From Adiantum capillus-veneris (taxonomy: Eukaryota; Streptophyta; Polypodiopsida; Polypodiales; Pteridaceae): a stretch of DNA of 64,000 nt. A program made the position numbers and the translations under genes. Within the stretch, counting starts at the first letter, position 1, and the number at the start of each line of letters is the position of its first letter. The notes under the pieces were generated by a model, which saw only the letters and a program-made list of their open reading frames with translations, had not been told where the DNA came from and made no database searches. Below are positions 1 through 13,000 of this stretch, piece by piece. Location of the stretch: contig CM043971.1 of the NCBI GenBank assembly GCA_014529385.2, forward strand, positions 25,644,769-25,708,768, in the 5' to 3' direction.

Positions 1-210
1 AGCTTTTATTTTAAACAAAATCACGCGACAAATCATTGAAAGACACCAACATTGAAAACATTTGTGCTCCACAACAAATAAATTGCACATTTCAATCAAA
101 AACTTGAACAAGCTGAGAATAAACAAGTATGCGCAAAAACGAGATTCAAAACACCATATGTATTAATGTGGACAAAATCCATGACAGTTACAAGCTTTTA
201 CAAAAATACA

Positions 211-1466
211 TCACGGAAACGGAATGTTCTCACACAGAACGCTCTTCTCTTTCCTGGAACAAACAATGTTTTCATTGATTACAAAGAGATATTGTTTGGG
301 CAAGGTATATTTGAGATTAAGATACTCGCGAAGGTTACTAAGATGCAAGTCATTGTTCACTGTAATGTGGTGCACTGCATTGTCATGGAGATGTATTTGC
401 AGGTCAATTGATTCTCCAGCAGCAACCTTAGAGTCTAGTGCCTCCCATTCTCCCATCGTCAGCTTCCATCTTCTATAGGGAAAGACCATCCACAAGCTTT
501 GCTTTGCAATATGGTATCTAAACACCACCTTGTCAGCAACTACAAAGCACTTGATTCTATCTCCCTGGTGGTTAACCACCTTACTTTCCCATCCAGATGC
601 AAGAAACCCATTGATAGAACTTCCCCCTTTGCAAGTCCACATTGTTGGTGTCCTGTGAACACTCTAAAGTCAAAATATAAACACAAATACATGAAGAGAC
701 ATAAACCATGTTACTGTGGCTTTATGGGAACCATAGGTGCACTTCATTGATGCTTGCACACCCACCTCGATTCTCCTTTTGGTTCTTGTGACCAAGGCAC
801 TGTCTGGCTTAGGCCATTCCAAACTCTCCAAGGTTGGCGAGTGAACCAGAGATAGATTACCATATCCATTTTTCCTAGGTGTGACATAAGTATGATCATA
901 CAAAAAAATGTCACGTAAGGCAAGCTCAGAGGACTCACAACCCACATAGAGCAATTTGCCAAGCTCAGAGTGGATGGCCTCAAAAGTTCCAGTGAAGGAC
1001 TCTATTGGCTCCAACTCTACAAAATCGGATGGAAAAACATCTATAAACATGAACAAAAAGCAATGAAAATCTTACAGTCATCAAAAGAAACACACAAGGC
1101 AGAAATACTAAATAGATAACCAAAAAACTTGCAAGAGGAGTAAAAATTACAACTTGCAGGAAACCTCAATGGATCCATTGCTGTCTCTAGATTTAGTTGT
1201 GAAGCAACATACACACGTTGCACCTTCGCAAGCCTCTTGTCGTCTTATGTTTGCTTGAACTCCATGATTCTTCCCTTCCAATGGTGTGCTCGAGAAGCCA
1301 TGTGTCTCCTTGAGACCTTGTGTGTACCTCTTGAGCTAGGCTGCATTGTCACCCACATCATTCGTTTTAACTCCACCGTCACACAATATCCATTTTCGTC
1401 TTGTACATTGTTGCATGAAATGGAGTCAATGAAACTCCTAGGTTGTCGAGTACCTTATGATGCCAT
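211..1466 (-). pseudogene. Unrecognised family, copy 1 (possible BAH-like fold), degenerate
   Basis: This is homologous along its length to the plus-strand gene at 24,794-26,050. Shared landmarks are the MAS start (1,466), VTMxPS, HWKGR followed by FK, AKVQxVY, PxESxxGTFxAxH, and a C-terminal block with LRE/VRE. A stop follows the third codon (TAA) and a second in-frame TAA follows FKQT near 1,246, so it cannot make the whole protein. An intron about 1,155-1,043 (GTTGTA..TTATAG) sits at the same protein position as the intron of the other copy. Downstream exons cover about 1,042-670 and 642-211. The order of the strands WKGR, AKVQxVY and ESxxGTF weakly recalls a BAH domain; that is inference. 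I do not recognise the family by name. Anything 3' of it lies outside the window. Confidence 0.6.
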
Positions 1467-2229
1467 GGGAAATAGTGGCACAACCTGCACACAAACACTT
1501 ATGATTAGACATTGCACATCCATGTTCTCAGCTATATAAAGAGCAAGAATCTTGATGGTACAAAAAGGTGAAGGATTCCACTTACTTCTATATTGTTCCA
1601 CCTGCTTGTTGTCTTAATGTGAAAGAAATGTTGCAAAGCTTGAGAGGGAAGTAGATCCTCTCTAGAGAGCTTAATGGAGAAGGAGAAAGAAACCTATTGA
1701 GGAAAGAAAGAGGGATGATGTAGCAGAAGGATATGTTGTAGACTTCAGCTTTAGCTAGAGGTGTTTAGTGAAGCCCATGGAGTAATGGAGAACTTCAGTC
1801 TGAGGAGAATGTAGTAAGCTTGAGGAGGGAAAGGAGGTTCAAACTTCTGCTGCTGTAGAGCTTTTGGGAGGGAAAACTGAAAGGAAGGAAAGAGAAACAA
1901 GGTGAAGTGAAGAGAAGTGAGAGATGGTACAGTAGAGAGAGAAGGAGGGAATGATCAACACGTTTTTAGAGAGGACCCCTTTTAGGAGAGAGGGGGGGAG
2001 AAACTGGCAGCTAGTAGAGAGAGAAAGGATTGGTTTTTACTCAACTATTTAGAGAAAAGTTCATTTTTTTGAATTTATAAGAGATTTTCTCTTTGTATTT
2101 TATAAAAGAGTACAAGTTTGACCACTTACTTTTAGGCCCTGCCATACCCACCATTTCAGTCCACATGGCATCCACCCATTTTTCCCTTCCATAATCTCCT
2201 TTTTAATCCCATGGCAAATAAAGAGGCCC
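1467..2229. other. Intergenic, GA-rich, no gene seen
   Basis: This stretch is purine-rich on the plus strand (about 1,620-2,040). By position it should contain the 5' flank of the degenerate gene at 211-1,466. No coding similarity, tRNA or clear promoter was recognised. Confidence 0.4.
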
Positions 2230-2417
2230 CCTTAGACCCCATTCCCTTCCTAATGCAACGTAGCATATTCAACCTCATTGTTACTATGAGCATCCAATTT
2301 GAACCCTCTCTTGCATACTAGCTTCCCCTCTGGATCGTAAAGTGCTATATCCCCTGAAGCTGCATCATGGATCTTTTTGTATGAGCCCTCAAAGAGCAAC
2401 ACATGTGAATTTCTGAT

Positions 2418-3013
2418 CTATGGCACTTCTTCAACTACGCGTTTCACCACCTCTTCCTTAACAAGAAGGGTCTCCTTGTAAGTCAACAAATTAGCTACGG
2501 TAGCTCTTGTACGGTCTTCCACTAAAAAAGAGAACTCAAACTCTTGCAGCTCAATTACCCATTTCTTGACCACATTTGACATGTTAGTGCCATTAATTAA
2601 CTGTGGAAAAATACGTAACTCGTTAAGAAAACAAAAGGTCGTGGTAGCAAGTAATGACAAAAGCATCGACAAGAAAATATTGCACTGGCCATCACTAGCT
2701 CTACTTCCAACAATTTCCTTTCTGCTACCAACTTCACTCGGCTTGCACAATATGCTAGCCTCATATAATGGCTGCCCTTCCCCTTTTGAAATAGCATGGC
2801 TCCAATGGTATCATCCCCTACTAATAGATTTACATAAAACACTTGCTCCCAATCAGGAGCCTGCATGACTGACAACCCCTCTAACACCTCTTTCACCTCT
2901 TGAAACACTTCTTCACACTTGTCATCCCATTGCAATGGATCATGCTTTGCCACTTGTTGTAATGGATAAAGAAGTTGTGAAGACAATGGAATAAATTGCG
3001 CCATATACTTCAC
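2418..3013 (-). pseudogene. Gypsy RNase H (connection type), broken
   Basis: IPLSSQLLYPLQQVAKHDPLQW, a YVNLLVGDDTIGAMLF strand and KKWVIELQEFEFSFLVE match the RT-associated RNase H of the 56-59 kb element. Two overlapping frames show at least one indel. It would degrade the RNA of the RNA/DNA hybrid in an active element. Confidence 0.75.
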
Positions 3014-4148
3014 TTTCTGTATAAGCTTTCCAATTGCTTTGTACTCTTAGGTGATGGAAGAAAAATAATAGACTTAACCTTGTCTCGATCAGCCTCAATG
3101 CCAATTTCTTTGTACTCTTAGGTGATGGAAGAAGAGTAATAGACTTAACCTTGTCTCGATCAGCCTCAATGCCATTTTCTAACATCATATGGCCCAATAA
3201 CTTCACCTTTGGCTGTGCTAGATGACATTTCTTTGGATTTAGTTGTCCTCCATATTCATCATCTCGATCCAATACCATCTGCAACTTCTCATGGCGTTCA
3301 ACCCTACTATTGTAGACACAAAAGTTGTCCATAAAATCTTTAACACAACTACCAATAAATGGTGCCTATACCCAATTTTCTCTCTCTTGATAGAAAGATG
3401 GTCCATTTGACAACCCAAATGGCAATTCTCTGTAGCAATAGAAACCCCTATGCATAATCAACGTTGTCTTTGTTTGGTCTTTAAGAGAAATCTTCAATTG
3501 AAAATAGCCTGAAAAACCATCACACACACAATACCTCTCATAACCTGCCACTGAATCCAAGATCTGATCAATGAATGGAAGAGGGTATGGGATCTTCATA
3601 GTGGTTGCATTTAAGGGTTTAAAATATACACAAATCCTCCACTTCCCATCGTTATTTGGACTGACTACTACTGGACTCACCCATTCTATGGTCTCCACTG
3701 GGACTATGAACCCTGCCTTCAATAACTTGTCCACCTCTTCCCGCAAGGCTTCCATTTACTCTTGACCCATCCTTCTTAGCCTTTGTTGCATTGGCTTAGC
3801 ACCTTCTTTCAGCTCTATATGCATCTCTTCTCCTTCGAACCCTCTAATCTCTTCATATGAAGTAATGAAAAAATCAAGAAAACTAGCTAGCATGTGCAAA
3901 TATATCTGCTTCTCCATAGCTGAGAGGTCTCCACTGATCATTTGTGTCATCAATTCTTTCTTCTTTGACAAATCAACCTTGGTTTGCATTAGACCTTTAA
4001 TCACTTCATACGGCCCTTCAATTTCATCTTCAATCTCATTTGCAAGTGCAACTAAACTAGACTCATGGATTTCTTTTTCCATCAGAAGAAATGCAATATC
4101 AACAGCCTCATCACCGCTGGTAGTACTATCACTGTCCTCGTCAGACAC
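2940..4148 (-). pseudogene. Gypsy reverse transcriptase, broken
   Basis: Successive frames give ITSYEEIRGFEGE, MEALREEVDKLLKAGFI, WVSPVVVSPNNDGKWR, then PLPFIDQILDSVAGYERY, SGYFQLKIS and LPFGLSNGPSFY. The catalytic strand reads MDNFCVYNSR at 3,332, where active copies carry a [YF]xDD motif (FIDDFYVYS in the 56-59 kb element), so one catalytic Asp reads Asn. A frame break separates 3,366 from 3,332. An imperfect direct duplication of about 70 bp (about 3,036-3,171, repeating ttgtactcttaggtgatgga) further damages the connection domain. Confidence 0.8.
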
Positions 4149-4199
4149 TGTGGAATAGTCTTCATCACTAGACTCATCCTCATTTTCATAAAGTTTTTC

Positions 4200-4754
4200 T
4201 TATTGTCTCCTTGTGTCCATATTATATAGCTTATTGGCACCTGTCTTTCCATAGAGGCTAATCGTACCACGTCTCCAATCTTGAACAACTCCCACTGCAG
4301 GTAACCATGGTTTGTCCAGTATAATAGGATATGCTCCTAGCCTTGTTGGAATCACAAGAAAATCAACCACCACCTTTGCATCATATGCCTCCACTTCTAA
4401 GCTCTTTACAACACCCAAACATTTTACTTTTTGATGGTTTTCCAATCTGATTTGAAAGCGTGACACCCCAGTCACTGTAAGACCCATCTTCTCTATGCAT
4501 GAGTGTGTTATGACACATATTTGGGTTCCACCATCAACATAACCTTGTCCCAAATGTTTTCTTTTGTGCCACACATCTACTATTGGGCAAATGTCTGGTA
4601 GCTCATCCATCGCCAACACCTTCACTGAACCTCTCTTTGGCTCTTTCTCCATTGGGTTAAGCATCCTCTTCCACTGTCGCTTTAGATTAGTCACCATCTC
4701 TATAAGCTGCCCAAAAGTAACATTTGATTTCTTGCTTGTCAGATCCTTGTTCAA
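4200..4754 (-). pseudogene. Gypsy aspartic protease region, fragment
   Basis: The 184-residue frame contains a retropepsin-like core: YVDGGTQICVITHSC occupies the position of the catalytic D-[TS]-G-[AS] loop but reads D-G-G-T, so the active site is altered or unusual. LDKPWLPAVG further on fits the second half of the fold (ILGRPWL-type motif). It lies between gag and RT as expected. Confidence 0.6.
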
Positions 4755-5129
4755 GTCATAGTTTAATTGCCCATCCCCTAATGGAAAATCTGAAACATGA
4801 AACTTGCAACGAGCCTTCTTTTCCTCTTGGCCTTGCCATCCGTGTCTTCATGGCTCTTTCCCTTCTTCTTACTAGGACCTGGGGTACTTCTTCCTTCCTT
4901 ATCCTATGTTTTCCTCTTCCCAGTAGGCATCACTAATGTATCCTCCAGTTTTGATGCCTTCTCAAAAGTGACCACACTTATTACTTTTTTCTTTCATTTT
5001 TCCTCTTGGGTCAATCCACTGGTTCCTTCTTCTCCCTTAATTTCAATGCCATAATCATTCGACCTAGTTAGCACCTGTCTTGGCAATGGATACATGTATC
5101 CCCCAATCCTTGGTGGCTTATCACATTGT

Positions 5130-6013
5130 GGGCTAATGTGGTCCAACTCTCCGCAATTATAACACGTGGGCGTCTACCTCTAGACTCTACCATTGCTTTG
5201 TCCAACACCATTCCTGGGTCTTTCTTCACCTCCTGGATTATTTGCAAACCTCCCTCGACCTCGATTATTTCTCACATTACCTAGCATGTTTAGGTTGAGA
5301 TTCTTCATTAAATCTACCACTTGCCTCATGTCTTGCCTTAGCCTATCATCTTGCACTGCTGGCATAACCTGAGGAGTAACAGGTACCACTGGTTCATGAT
5401 GAACCCTTGGCATGGGACCTTGTAAAGAATCCATAGGCTGAAATTTAGACCTCTTGGGCAAAGACTCTACTCCTAGCTGACTCATTCTTCTCAGCTACCA
5501 CTCTTTGTTCCTCGCTACATCTAGTGCATCTTCATATGTCCTAGGCTTCTTTAGATCCACTCTTCAATGTATATTCTCCGAAAGACCAGCCAAGAACCTG
5601 TCCTTCTTCATCATGTCAGGTGGAGGTACCTGTGGTGATAAGGCCTTGCACATCCAATCCCATGCCATTGAAAACTTACGTATGTATGCATCTATTGGCT
5701 CACCTTCCCTTTGCACCAAACCCTACACTTCTTGCCACACTTTGTCAGGATCTTCTGTCTTCACAAACTCCACTTCCAATCCCTGCCTTAGATTGTCCCA
5801 ACTTAATCTCACAAGTGTATCAGCCGCACGCAACTCCTCTTTAAATGCTTTGGACCAAACTCATGCATCACTCTTCAAACAAATTTGGAGACGATGTAAC
5901 ATTTGCGTAGGATCATGAATCTGGTTGCTAATGCAAACAACCTCCATCTTTTTCAAAAGTCTTCCACATCTTCATCACTTCATCCATGAAATTCTAGATA
6001 AGAGAAAGCCATG
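5130..6013 (-). pseudogene. Gypsy gag (capsid plus zinc knuckle), degenerate
   Basis: The start MAFSYLEFHG lies at 6,013. Conceptual fragments read through capsid-type sequence (AWDWMCKAL, FLAGLSENIH) to MSQLGVESLPKRSKF (5,485) and an Arg/Gly/Asn-rich stretch before a Cys-containing knuckle. Several stops and frame changes occur (about 5,930, 5,730, 5,560). Gag packages retroelement RNA; this copy is dead. Family assignment rests on position before protease and RT and on general character. Confidence 0.6.
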
Positions 6014-7102
6014 GCTACCTAAGTTTTGATGCTTTAAGAACCCCTTCTAACACAGGTGCAAGAACCCAAAATTTTTATTGACTCAATCCCCAAAAACTTC
6101 AATGGAGACCATCTTTAGATAAGGACAAACACATGCACATCAAATGAGTTTTCATAGTAGTTAATCATCAGAATTACAATAGACAAAGGGGGTTCCAGTA
6201 TCTCTCTTAATCTTCTTGGCCCAAACATAAAGACTATGGGCTACTGGGAAAAAATATTCCTCGACACATGAAAATTTATTTGCATTCTTTGTGTTAAATA
6301 AAAAGGAGTGAATTGAGGTCCGTCTTGTGATTATCCATTAAAGGCCAACCATGCCGTCCCAAGAAAGCACACTTGACTAATTATCCCTTGATTTTGTCAG
6401 ACTTTCACCAACATAACAACATAAATGTCTCAAAAGACAAAAAAACCAACCATTAAAACTTGGAAAATTTTTGGCAGAGTTTCCCTAGAAGAAAAGCGGT
6501 AATAACCCAAAATATAGACTGTATATGTATGCATAACTTGCCAACAATGGAACCCAAACATCAAGTAAGAATCACTAGTACATAGCCTATGACGAGGTCA
6601 CAAAAAGGGTGCTCCAGCCACCTGTATCACCGAAAGGATCTCACATTAGAGAATCCCTCAGCTCAATAAAACCTCACCACGACCCTGTCACGAAGATTAA
6701 TACAAATATCGTATAGTCAAGTCTCAAAAATTACTATCTTTTAGACCAAGTCTCAAAAATTACTGGGACTGCCAAATAAAACCAAGTGTGGTTCCACAAA
6801 GGTGTACAATGGCAGTATCCACAAGTAACGTACAATACCAGACAATGCGCTCAAATGAGTGCCAAATGATGCATACCCACGGCCACTACAAGTAACTCCA
6901 CTTGCCAGTATATCACTCTACTCCAGCTACATGTACCTGTGTGAATCACCAGTGCCTCTACCTGTAACCTGTAACTTGTAACATGTAACGTGTAAGATGT
7001 AATCTCGAAGCTGAAGATACTCCGTGGGGGCTCCAAAAGAATGTGGGCAGGATGGAAACACACACAACGCCTCTATAAGCACCCGAAACACACTCTTGGG
7101 AT

Positions 7103-7139
<37 letters not shown>

Positions 7140-7634
7140 GGAAACCACTCGGCTTGCACAACCCACTTGGCCGAGACAGGGAACACACCGACGGAATGAG
7201 AGGAGAGAGACTATCCATTTGCTCACTCAACACAGACACACACACACACCCAAAAAACTCATCTCAAAAGAGAAATATTTCTGATGTTTAGATAAAATTG
7301 AGCTTGGGCCAACACCAATGGGGCAAATAGATCACATAATATGGATGAAATATGCCAAATACAATTACAAAATTGAGTAGAGGATTTTCTCACAGGAGAA
7401 ACTTACACAACCAAAAAAATAGAAAAGTAGTGAGTAATTTGGAAAAATGGACAGTGCCATTGCATTTGGAACGGCCCAAAACCCCAGTCTACAATATCAA
7501 AGTGCTCAAATCCGACCTCGGATGAGGAATTTATGGCCAAAACAAGCTCCAAAAACAGCAAAAACTTAGTTGCGGCTGTTCCTCCTCTTCTCTCCACGTT
7601 TTTCTTGTATTTTTCTCAGGTTTTGTAGTGTTTA
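6014..7634. other. Non-coding flank, possible Gypsy leader or LTR remains
   Basis: No coding region was recognised. The stretch contains short tandem copies of a TGTAAC-type decamer (about 6,962-7,005) and an (AC)n microsatellite (about 7,104-7,137). Open frames here are translations of the microsatellite. The last five bases (GTTTA) are the target duplication of the Copia element. Confidence 0.5.
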
Positions 7635-7826
7635 TGTTGGGGTATAAAGCCCAATGTGGTCGCCCAGGTAAGTGGGCGGGCCGCCAGGTATGTACACACA
7701 TTCTTTTGTGAAAACCTAATAAGAACTCACTATGCTCTACACATTACAGTAGAGCGAGTTCACCATATCGTCGTGCTCTTCTTCTCGCACTCTCTCTCGC
7801 GTCGCACTTCCGCTCGTACTCCTTCA
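7635..7826 (+). repeat. Copia 5' LTR
   Basis: It starts TG and ends CA, matches 13,001-13,192 with five substitutions, and is preceded by GTTTA. Confidence 0.97.
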
Positions 7827-7828
7827 AC

Positions 7829-7840
7829 TGGTATCAGAGC
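7829..7840 (+). promoter_or_regulatory. Primer binding site (initiator Met tRNA type)
   Basis: TGGTATCAGAGC, two bases after the 5' LTR, is the usual plant Copia complement of the 3' end of initiator methionine tRNA, which primes minus-strand DNA synthesis. Confidence 0.95.
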
Positions 7841-8930
7841 TCAGATTGAGGCTCGGGGCAGCATTGCAGGCAGCCAGAGTCACCTGCTCAGATTGGGGTG
7901 AGATTCGACAGGCGAAGACACGGCCCCAAATCTTGTGGGACAGCCCACAGGGCTTGGTGTGCTCAGAATTTCATTATGAGGTCATCTCGGTCACCGTTCG
8001 GCTTCGACAAGGTTCTGCGCAGGCCATTTTCGACTACGTGGTCTCGGCGGGTGCAGATCCGCACTCTGCAAATTTGGGTTTTTTGGCCTACGACTGCAAG
8101 TGCTGAGGATATCTGCACTTCCAGAGTGCTGATTTGTGGTTGTCTACACAACGAAGGAAGCTCACAGTTCTTGGAGGCGTGTCACATACGACACGGGCGC
8201 ACCTACACACACACACACACTGTAGGCGACATCCACTAGTTCATCAGGTAGCTTGTGTTTGCTGCTTGATATTCCAGATTTCATCCTGACATTGCAGGTA
8301 CTTCCACATGGGATGTATTGTCAGAGATGATGTATGTATGTTGAGGGTTTGCTGGCTGTGAGTCACGCAGCAAACAACCGTCGCAGCGGTTACAGCATAC
8401 AGTGGGAAATTTGTGGATGTATGACTTTGTGGGAAGTCTATGTACTGTCAGATTTACTGCAGCCTTTGTTGAGGGTCAAGTGAGGTTTTATTGAGATGGG
8501 GGATTCTCGAATGTTGAGATCCTTTCGGTGATACAGGTCTTGGAGCGATCCCTCGAGCACCCTTAGATAGGCAACTAGGATGTATTGACTGTGAGTTAGA
8601 CAGTTGGGATTGCATCTTTGCTTTACTGCCGTTGAGGCATTGTCTCTGTCTATGCTTACAGGACAGTGACAGGACAGTGGGAGACAGTACAGGTGCAGGA
8701 CAGGTCTACCCGCAGCTTACAGTGTTACAGAGACAGTGTTTTTGAGCTTTTTTTTTGGTCTGTTTTTTAGTACACTAGAGCCATTTTACAAAGGAGACTC
8801 TGCCAAAATTTCTGCAGAATCTGAAGCTTTCTTGGTTCATTTGACAGGTTGATATTGGTTCAGAGGTCAGTTTACAGGGGAAACTCTGCCAAATTTTTCC
8901 CAGGAAAGTAAACTACTGTGAAGCGTAGCT
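7841..8930 (+). other. Copia untranslated leader
   Basis: About 1.1 kb separates the primer binding site from the gag ATG. Short frames here are not conserved-looking. It contains a short (AC)n run near 8,204-8,221 and direct repeats of ggacagtg near 8,660. Confidence 0.7.
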
Positions 8931-11900
8931 ATGGCTGGATCACAGGACACTGCTCTTTACAATATCAAGAAGCTAGATGGAACCAATTTCCCATTGTGGA
9001 AGAAGCAGATTTGGCACGTGTTGGTACAAAAGAAACAGATAAAGCCTATAAAGCTCAAAGGGATAAAACCAGAAGATATGGACGAAGATGAATGGAGCGA
9101 AATCGATGAATTGGCACTTTCTACCATTATGCTGACTTTGGCAGAAAGTGTTTACTTCAATGTAGCAGACGAGATGTCAGCTCATGAAGCATGGACAAAG
9201 TTGAGTGCTCTTTATGAGAAGCAGAGTGCAGCTTCACAGGTATACTGGCTTAAGAAGCTTGTTGACTTGAAGATGAAAGAAGGGACACCTATGTCCAATC
9301 ATCTGAATGAATTCAACACTATCTACAGTCATTTGTCAGTTCAAGGTGTCAAGTTTGATGAACCTGTTAGAGCCATGTTCCTATTGATCACATTGCCGGA
9401 AAGTTGGGACACTTTTCGCACAGCTTTGAGTAATTCTGCACCTCCAGATGGTTTGACCATAACAGGTGTAGAAGGCAGTCTGCTTACTGAAGAAACCAAC
9501 AAAAAGACAATGGACAAAGGCAAAGGAACAGCCTTATTTGTCAGGGGAAGGCCCAAAGAAAAGGACAGAGGTGGAAAGAGGAATCAGTCTCGTAGCAAGT
9601 CCCGCAGTGCTAAAGGCAAGAGTGACATAGAATGCTACCATTGTGGCAAGAAGGGTCACATGAAAAGAGACTGCAGAGAATGGAAAGCAGAAAAAGGAAA
9701 AGAAAAAGCCGAAGACCATGGTGAGAAGAACAAGTCCTCAGTGAAGATTCAAGAAATAAATGTGACAAACACTATTACAGAGGATGACAGTCTAGTGTCA
9801 GGAGACATCTACTTCTTGAATAATACAATGGACTCAGCTCTTCTTACAACATCTGATGGACATGCACTGAGTGACTGGATTATAGACTCAGGGGCATCAC
9901 TTCATGTGTCTCCAAACAAGGAGTGGTTTACCTCTTATGTGACCACTAAAGATCATGTTCGGCTAGGCAATGGGCAGACATGTGAGATCTTAGGTGGTGG
10001 AGATGTTCAATTGAAGTTTCAGAATGGCTCTTCTTTCACGCTGAAGAATGTGAGACATGTTCCCGCAATTACAAAGAGCTTGATCAGCACAGGTTTACTT
10101 GATGATGCTGGCTACGTCACCACTTTTGGACAGAACATGTGGAAGATATCCAAGGGTTCTATGACAGTAGCACATGGAGTAAAGTCTGGAGGACTTTACA
10201 TGATTTATGTATCAAATGTCTCTAAAAATGTAATCAATGTAACCGAGCAGCCGAACATTTCTTTGTGGCATAGACGGTTAGGACATATGTCCAAGAAGGG
10301 AATGGAAATCTTGTCTCGTTCTGGTTACTTGCCTGGCTTTTCATTTAATGATTTTGAATTCTATGAACATTGTCTGTATGGTAAGCAAACACAGCAGCCA
10401 CATAAGCATAGAAGCAGTAGAAGAGATACAAAATTGGCACTTGTTCATAGCGATTTGTGTGGACCTATGCCTAACCTGTCTCTAGGGGGAGCTTCTTACT
10501 TTATGACATTTATAGATGATTACTCGAGGAAAGTATGGGTTTACTTTCTCAAGCACAAGGATGAAGCGTTTAGTGTTTTCAAAACGTTTGTGACACTTGT
10601 GGAGAATCAGAGTGGCAAGAAGCTTAAATGCTTACGCACTGACAATGGTGGAGAGTATGTTTCCAAGGCCTTTCAGGACTTTTGTGAGTCAAAAGGTATA
10701 AAACGTGAACTTACTGCTCCTTACAATCCTCCTCAAAATGGTGTTGCTGAGAGGATGAATAGGACCATACAAGAGAAGGTCAGAAGTATGTTGTCTAATG
10801 CACATCTGCCAAATGGGTTTTGGGCTGAAGCTGTATCAACAGTTGTTCATCTTATAAATAGATCTCCTAGCAAGGTTTTGCAGAAGGATTCAGTGGTAGA
10901 GATGGTATGGTCAGGCAAAATGCCCTCATACAAGCATCTCAGAGTCTTTGGCTGTGAGGCATATACTCATGTTCCAAAGGAATTTAGGAACAAACTTGAG
11001 CCAAAGAGTAGAAAGTGCATCTTTCTAGGCTATGGTAATTCTGTTGAGATGGGGTACAGACTTTGGGATCCTGAATCTAGAAAGGTTATCCGTAGCAATG
11101 ATGTTCACTTTAATGAAGCCAAATATCATTCTAAACCAGAGAGGGTTGAGGAGATTAGAAGAGTTGTCTTCCAAGAAGATGGACCTGCACGTGCAATACA
11201 AAATGTCAGGGCTCAAGAGGAGCAAGGACAGGACAGAGCGGAACCACAGGTTATGGCTGAGCCTCAGCCACCTATTTTACGTAGATCGGGACGTATCACA
11301 TGACCTCCTGATCGTTTTGTTCCATCTATGAAATATGTCATGTTGACTGATTGCAATGAGCCTTCATGTTACAAGGAAGCAGTGCAAATGAAGGACTCCG
11401 GGAATTGGAAATTGGCCATGCAGTCAGAGATGAAAGCTTTGCATAAAAACCAGACATGGAAGCTAGTTAAATTACCACAGGGCAAAAAGGCTCTACCTTG
11501 TAAATGGGTTTACAGGTATAAGATCACCACTCATGATAGTCAGCCAAAGTACAAAGCAAGGCTTGTTGCCAAGGGCTTTAAGTAAGAACAAGGCATTGAA
11601 TTTGATGAAGTCTTCTCTCCGGTGGTCAAGATGACTACATTGAGATGCTTTCTTGCATTGGTTGCCATATTAGATTTGGTGTTGCACCAAATGGATGTCA
11701 AAACATCATTTTTGCATGGTGATTTAGATGTGGAAATTTACATGCAGCAGCCAGAAGGGTTTGTTGAGAAAGGCAAGGAAGATTGGGTATGCCAGTTGTT
11801 AAAGAGTCTTTATGGCTTAAAACAATCACCGAGGGCATGATACCATAAGTTCCACAAGTTTATGCTTTCTCAAGGCTACAAACGTAGTGAGTTCGATCAC

Positions 11901-12911
11901 TGTCTATATACAAAGAAGGCTAAGGATGGCAGTTGGCTGATCCTTATTTTGTATGTAGATGACATGTTGATTGCTGGCAAGCACTTGGAAGAAATTTCAG
12001 CTTTGAAGTCAAAGATGGCAAAATCGTTTGACATGAAAGACATGGGTGAAGCAAGTCATATACTTGGTATGCGCATTGAGAGAGACAGATCACAGAAGTT
12101 GATTTGGTTATCTCAAACAGAGTATATTGACAAGGTTTTGCAACGTTTCAATATGGAGAAGGGAAAGGCATTGACTGTTCCATTGCCACCGTATGTGAAA
12201 CTTAGCAAACAAGATTGTCCTATGTCTGAGGAAGAAAAGGCTGAAATGGATAAGATTCCATATGCGTCTGCAGTGGGTAGTTTGATGTATGCAATGATTG
12301 CTACACGTCCAGATATTGCATTTGCAGTGGGAGTGGTTAGCAGATATATGTCAAATCCCGGCAAGAAACATTCGGAGACAGTGAAAGGAATATTGAGATA
12401 CCTGAAAGCTACAAAGAGTATGCGTATATGCTATGGGAGTTAGGAGCTAAGTGTAAAGGGTTTTACATACTCAGACTATGCAGGTGACTTAGACAACCGA
12501 AGATCTATGTCAGGGTATGTCTTTACATTGGCTGGAGGAGCAGTATCATGGCGTTCTAGATTACAAGATTGTGTTACTCAATCTACTACAGAGGCTGAAT
12601 ATGTTGCAGCATCAGAGGCATGCAAAGAATCAATTTGGCTTAATCGACTAGTAACAGATTTGGGAATCAAAGAAGAGATGCGTGTGTTATATTGTGATAG
12701 TCAGAGTGCTATACAATTGGCTCGCAATCCAGTTTATCACTCAAAGACAAAGCATGCAGATGTGAAATATCATTTCATCAGGGAAATGCTCGAGGATAAG
12801 CAAATTCAGCTTGTCAAAGTTCACACCACAAAAAATCCTGCTGATCTACTTACAAAAGGACTTCCCTCAGAGAGCTTTGCGCATTTTCGCAAGCAGTTAG
12901 GTGTAGGGTAG
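8931..12911 (+). pseudogene. Copia gag-pol polyprotein with four nonsense mutations
   Basis: The first 790 codons (8,931-11,303) are open. They hold capsid (LDGTNFPLWK), zinc knuckle CYHCGKKGHMKRDC, protease WIIDSGASLHVS, the pre-integrase zinc region (HRRLGHMS) and the integrase core with HSDLCG, RTDNGGEY and GVAERMNRT as the D-D-E triad. The pre-integrase CxxC reads YEHC, so one zinc ligand is lost. RT follows (QMDVKTSFLHG, YGLKQSP, YVDDMLIAG) and RNase H (STTEAEYVA, KHADVKYHFIRE, LLTKGLP). Stops at 11,301 (TGA for CGA), 11,583 (TAA for CAA), 11,838 (TGA for TGG) and 12,440 (TAG for CAG) are all single transitions. Otherwise the frame is continuous and would yield a protein of about 1,325 residues. 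Confidence 0.95.
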
Positions 12912-12986
12912 TACATCACTTCTCTACATCTCTTGTATATTAGCTTGTATAGTAGCTTCTATCACACTTAAAGTACCACATTAGAC

Positions 12987-13000
12987 TTTAAGTGGGAGGT
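12987..13000 (+). promoter_or_regulatory. Copia polypurine tract
   Basis: The purine-rich run AAGTGGGAGG ends one base before the 3' LTR, where plus-strand DNA synthesis is primed. Confidence 0.85.

Larger units (their letters stand above)
2230..6013 (-). mobile_element. Tat-like Ty3/Gypsy retrotransposon, truncated and decayed
   Basis: Read on the minus strand the order is gag (start near 6,013), a zinc-knuckle region near 5,160, aspartic protease, reverse transcriptase, RNase H, and the beginning of a second RNase H (LFEGSYKK..HDAASG) that stops abruptly near 2,230. The dual RNase H and close similarity to the element at 56.0-59.25 kb place it in the Tat-like group. Frameshifts and stops separate every domain. 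No LTR pair could be assigned; the left part is missing and the right flank (6.0-7.6 kb) may contain leader or LTR sequence. Confidence 0.8.

Noticed and set aside
7898-8239. 113-codon frame in the Copia leader as a gene
   Set aside because: It lies in the untranslated leader between primer site and gag and shows no recognisable domain.
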